A stretch of DNA of 64,000 nt, taken from NCBI GenBank assembly GCA_022592435.1, contig JABYQS010000025.1:248001-312000 (forward strand), given 5' to 3'. Below are positions 62,401 through 64,000 of this stretch, one piece after another. Source of the stretch: Cerioporus squamosus (Eukaryota; Basidiomycota; Agaricomycetes; Polyporales; Polyporaceae). The notes under the pieces were generated by a model that saw only the letters and a list, made by a program, of their open reading frames with translations, did not search any database and had not been told where the DNA came from. Position 1 is the first letter of the stretch. Each line of letters begins with the position of its first letter. A program made the translations under genes and the position numbers.

Positions 62401-63516
62401 GAGAACTCCTTTGGCTACCAATTCATTAATCTTTGGACAATAGTTCAAGCCGTGACCTTGCTCTCCACATCCATAACATGCAGGTCGGGTTCCTGAGTTC
62501 GGGGGAAAGAGAGGAGGGGAAGAATTCAGGTATGATATCCGAGTCGATTCTTTGGGAGCCCGGATAATGTGTGCAATGTCTTTGTCAAGCTTGAATCCCC
62601 GATAGTATAGAGCTCCATAGGCAGGATCATCGATAGACATATTTTGAAGTCTCCGGATTATATCCTCAACCTCATTGTTGTTTTTGGATGATGATACTGG
62701 TTGGGACTCCATGTCAGAAAGAGGAGGAGTGTCTGCAGGGACCTGAGAAATCTTCTTGGTCCTCTCTCTGGCCTTGGCCTTAGACTTTGAATGTCTGCTG
62801 GACTTCTTCTTATCATGGTGCTTGTGGGCCCTATGATCCGAGTCCAAATCGTAGCCATCATCCGAGTCTTCTGAGTCTGAGGTAGAGAAGGAAGTGTCCT
62901 CATCGGTCTCATCGTCTTCATCTGAATCTGAGTCTCCTGCATCAAAACGGTCTCGTCCAAACATGGTCTCTATTATTGTTACGAGCTTGTCGACTTCGAA
63001 GGGTCTGGTCATATTGTGAGTGGGATTTTCGCGCATATAGAGAGTCTCGATGCGTGGCCGGAGTGATCGGGGTATGCCTTTCCAGAATGACTTGTTGAAT
63101 ATATCGTCAGTAATGACATGGTGCTTCTTCAGCCATCCTGCGATCCTCTGAAACTCCCGTTGATAAGTCATGAATTTTGCAATGGAGTTGAGATCCTTGT
63201 GCCTAGCTTTTTGCAATAAGACTTGAAGGTCTTTCTCCTTGTATCGTTTCTCATACCGATCTGCATCATAAAGGCGTTTGAATTCCTTTACAAAGTCAGT
63301 AAATTTAGTAGTAGAGATGTCATAGGTCTCCATGACTGCCTTGACTGAACTGCTGCAGTATCGCAAGAGGTATTTGCATTTGTCTTCATCCTTGGAAATA
63401 TTCTTGCTCTTGCATAGGCTTTCATAATCATCTAGAAATTCCTTTACCTTGAGAGGATTGCCATTGAAGGTCTTAGGGGCTGTCTTGGTCCCCTTCCTGG
63501 GCATGTCAGTAGCCAT
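59413..63516 (-). CDS. Gag polyprotein with zinc knuckle, protease and long acidic tail
   Basis: The frame is open from about 63830 but the first ATG is at 63516 (MATDMPRKGTKTAPKTFNGN), chosen as start, giving about 1367 residues. The capsid-like region has LKVKEFLDDYESLCKSKN and MTYQREFQRIAGWLKKHH. A Ser/Asp/Lys-rich linker precedes one CCHC knuckle (CYGCGEQGHGLNYC) near 62445-62485. The retropepsin-like protease has GIVDTGSMMNIVNKRIW near 61650 and DLLLGRPWQRDNHISID. After the protease come roughly 600 more residues of Pro/Ser/Glu/His-rich disordered sequence to the stop at 59413, unusual for a Gypsy gag. Confidence 0.88.
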   Translation of the reverse strand: MATDMPRKGTKTAPKTFNGNPLKVKEFLDDYESLCKSKNISKDEDKCKYLLRYCSSSVKAVMETYDISTTKFTDFVKEFKRLYDADRYEKRYKEKDLQVLLQKARHKDLNSIAKFMTYQREFQRIAGWLKKHHVITDDIFNKSFWKGIPRSLRPRIETLYMRENPTHNMTRPFEVDKLVTIIETMFGRDRFDAGDSDSDEDDETDEDTSFSTSDSEDSDDGYDLDSDHRAHKHHDKKKSSRHSKSKAKARERTKKISQVPADTPPLSDMESQPVSSSKNNNEVEDIIRRLQNMSIDDPAYGALYYRGFKLDKDIAHIIRAPKESTRISYLNSSPPLFPPNSGTRPACYGCGEQGHGLNYCPKINELVAKGVLKRDGNNKLTLADGSMIQRQRDETFVHAIQRLTGQSNFIALSAHIVEVTDCSDCDSDSPNLVFPAERTPKQSKEHRKAKFDGVQVPPKPAWAKDKATDKVPNPGSSQGQGQGPPMIPKEVHGRPTFDPNKDEDIVMDDTQANKPRTGKPTTEKPPKRAPVQSEIAKHVQPLTILDRILNTPLTMSVGEVIGSSKEISQHLQDVIRTKRAAQPQPEVNHTEFLSAAVIYTRSRRPLIRITVQCDGNPIDGIVDTGSMMNIVNKRIWKSSIPRPYDKSQQVEMVAANNGEGKLSGLIKNVELTCGAARTWANLYVADNAPFDLLLGRPWQRDNHISIDERKDGTYLLFKNPYMDVPELEMLVEPDTSAPDSFFTIPEHPEPLPPRPPTPSASTPHSYFYAHEPDMSQDDSTPTELRYTATLEPQVAFPCAYGYHDAHLYQDWYVPAAVLTGTLSDSANNVNTAPFSCQGPAYIRLYPTAHLNALRCDAITADFQVPTLSARRNSARDATPSSLPELVSLSSSANSTTVTLRPSPRQRLDTAKDEHRVDGQDQAVQDKLLPPASLLFTMDHGGGDSGSESEAEDEWNRCVAWLLHTEPDTDHTNNESVVNSPEDQLLTTPEPEEEPAHHTDTSTLERYRELVVRYRGFYDTTSPEAAIAIADCIDNFYPAHHPSLHGFPPLSPRYSALDQLDYKILTDALQPPTSSHHSLDIISPVPIPHSHSLPIAAFQTACERILEDPGTRDEDKRDELDRLYDDLEAGRLQHGHLEPEHEDNSPTKRGRLELELEEPQDKSNGHEHGHEHNDEEHRSSKRARRDDEHDEHHKPRDKHCEPHNGPVEPESLLDPQHDENMSRVPLVSYDEVWDARASCLASTSAFEPLPPLLLSFYTVPVDSDVPDDVSDDHDDRNTSPFEHPLDIVDFPLPLSPEHTTPRPVTPSTPATTPEPPSLTPAQQREYEQLFGDGALRDFVECILLDAMQDATNDLCEFFREEFEVFQAH

Positions 63517-63887
63517 GGTGGTAGTTTGAATGTTCCTTGGTGCAAGTGGAGTTGTAGCGGAAGAGGAAAGGGCCTGAGTATGAGGGATGATCACTGATGA
63601 GGTTGTCTGGGTGGAAGTAGTAGGTGCTGAAATGGGTTGGGCTGAGGGATATAGACTAGTAGTGGGACCTGTAAATGAATTAGTAATAGACTGGGATGGT
63701 GACCTTGTAGAGGGACTTGATAAGGGAGAGGGACTGAGTATTGATGAGGATAGTAGGGAGATAGTCGGGGTGGAGGGGAATGATATTGAGGTTGATGAAC
63801 TCGATGAAGGAGAGGGTCTACCTGGTCAATCCACCGGACTCGGTGTACTCGGTGACAGGTTGTGCAAGGTATGTTGGAATAGTGAAT

Positions 63888-63918
63888 GGATGTTTCACTA
63901 CCCCTCGCGGTGGGCTCC
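63888..63918 (-). other. candidate primer binding site
   Basis: Three nt inside the 5' LTR end, the minus strand reads TGGAGCCCACCGCGAGG. It starts with the TGG that pairs with a tRNA CCA end and is followed by a GC-rich acceptor/T-arm-like stretch, as expected for a tRNA primer. Which tRNA is not settled by eye. Confidence 0.55.
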
Positions 63919-63922
63919 AATT

Positions 63923-64000
63923 TGACGTGCGTAAAAGTTACTTCAAAGAAATAACTTTCACCTGAGGTTATCGGATCTGAGCAAGATCAGATGATGCCTC
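63923..64000 (-). repeat. 5' LTR, truncated by the window
   Basis: First 78 nt on the plus strand (TGACGTGCGTAAAAGTTACT onwards) repeat 53264..53341 with one difference. The rest lies outside the window. Confidence 0.92.

Larger units (their letters stand above)
53264..64000 (-). mobile_element. Ty3/Gypsy LTR retrotransposon, nearly complete
   Basis: A minus-oriented element. Its 3' LTR starts at 53264 and its 5' LTR at 63923, running past the window end. Order in transcription sense is 5' LTR, primer binding site, gag with protease, pol (RT, RNase H, integrase), two small extra frames, 3' LTR. RT-RH before integrase places it in Ty3/Gypsy (Metaviridae). The 78 LTR bases present at both ends differ at one position (53330 against 63989), and the long frames are open, so the insertion looks recent. 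Target-site duplication cannot be checked because the right flank is missing. Confidence 0.93.

Overview
The window looks like nuclear DNA of a filamentous basidiomycete (Agaricomycetes, probably a wood- or litter-associated species). The evidence is GC-rich coding DNA split by many GT-AG introns of about 50-70 nt, basidiomycete-type membrane families (DUF6533/DUF6534-like), a GH53 galactanase, a Kre9/KNH-like GPI protein, and a Ty3/Gypsy retrotransposon whose polymerase carries the FIDD motif I associate with agaricomycete elements. No bacterial operons, tRNA, rRNA or CRISPR arrays were seen.

Layout. 0.3-3.7 kb: GH53 endo-galactanase and the Rad10/ERCC1 nuclease subunit, both minus. 5.1-9.4 kb: two convergent multi-pass membrane proteins. 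10.2-13.0 kb: two convergent autophagy genes, ATG12 (+) and ATG27 (-). 13.6-18.5 kb: 2-oxoglutarate dehydrogenase E1 and a Kre9/KNH-like GPI protein, both minus. 19.0-26.6 kb: one large BEACH-WD40 gene. 27.1-29.0 kb: secreted histidine acid phosphatase. 29.5-35.4 kb: an F-box protein and a disordered protein with three copies of a basic motif, both minus. 36.5-43.2 kb: an intact class I methyltransferase, then a tandem segmental duplication in which methyltransferase remnants have decayed while two four-helix membrane proteins stay intact. 43.7-47.1 kb: two diverged paralogues with an RPA70N-like OB fold and a coiled-coil tail. 48.2-49.7 kb: mannose-6-phosphate isomerase. 49.7-53.3 kb: gene-poor DNA. 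53.3-64.0 kb: a nearly full-length, apparently young Ty3/Gypsy element in minus orientation, cut by the window end inside its 5' LTR.

Most genes are housekeeping (TCA cycle, DNA repair, autophagy, membrane traffic, mannose metabolism, cell wall). The parts least explained by known families are the 37.9-43.2 kb tandem duplication, the RPA70N-like pair, and the reading frames added at the 3' end of the retrotransposon. Exon boundaries were read by eye from splice sites and reading frame. Where exon lengths sum to an intact frame (GH53, RAD10, ATG12, ATG27, KGD1, the methyltransferase and the two four-helix proteins) the model is strong; elsewhere coordinates give the outer limits.
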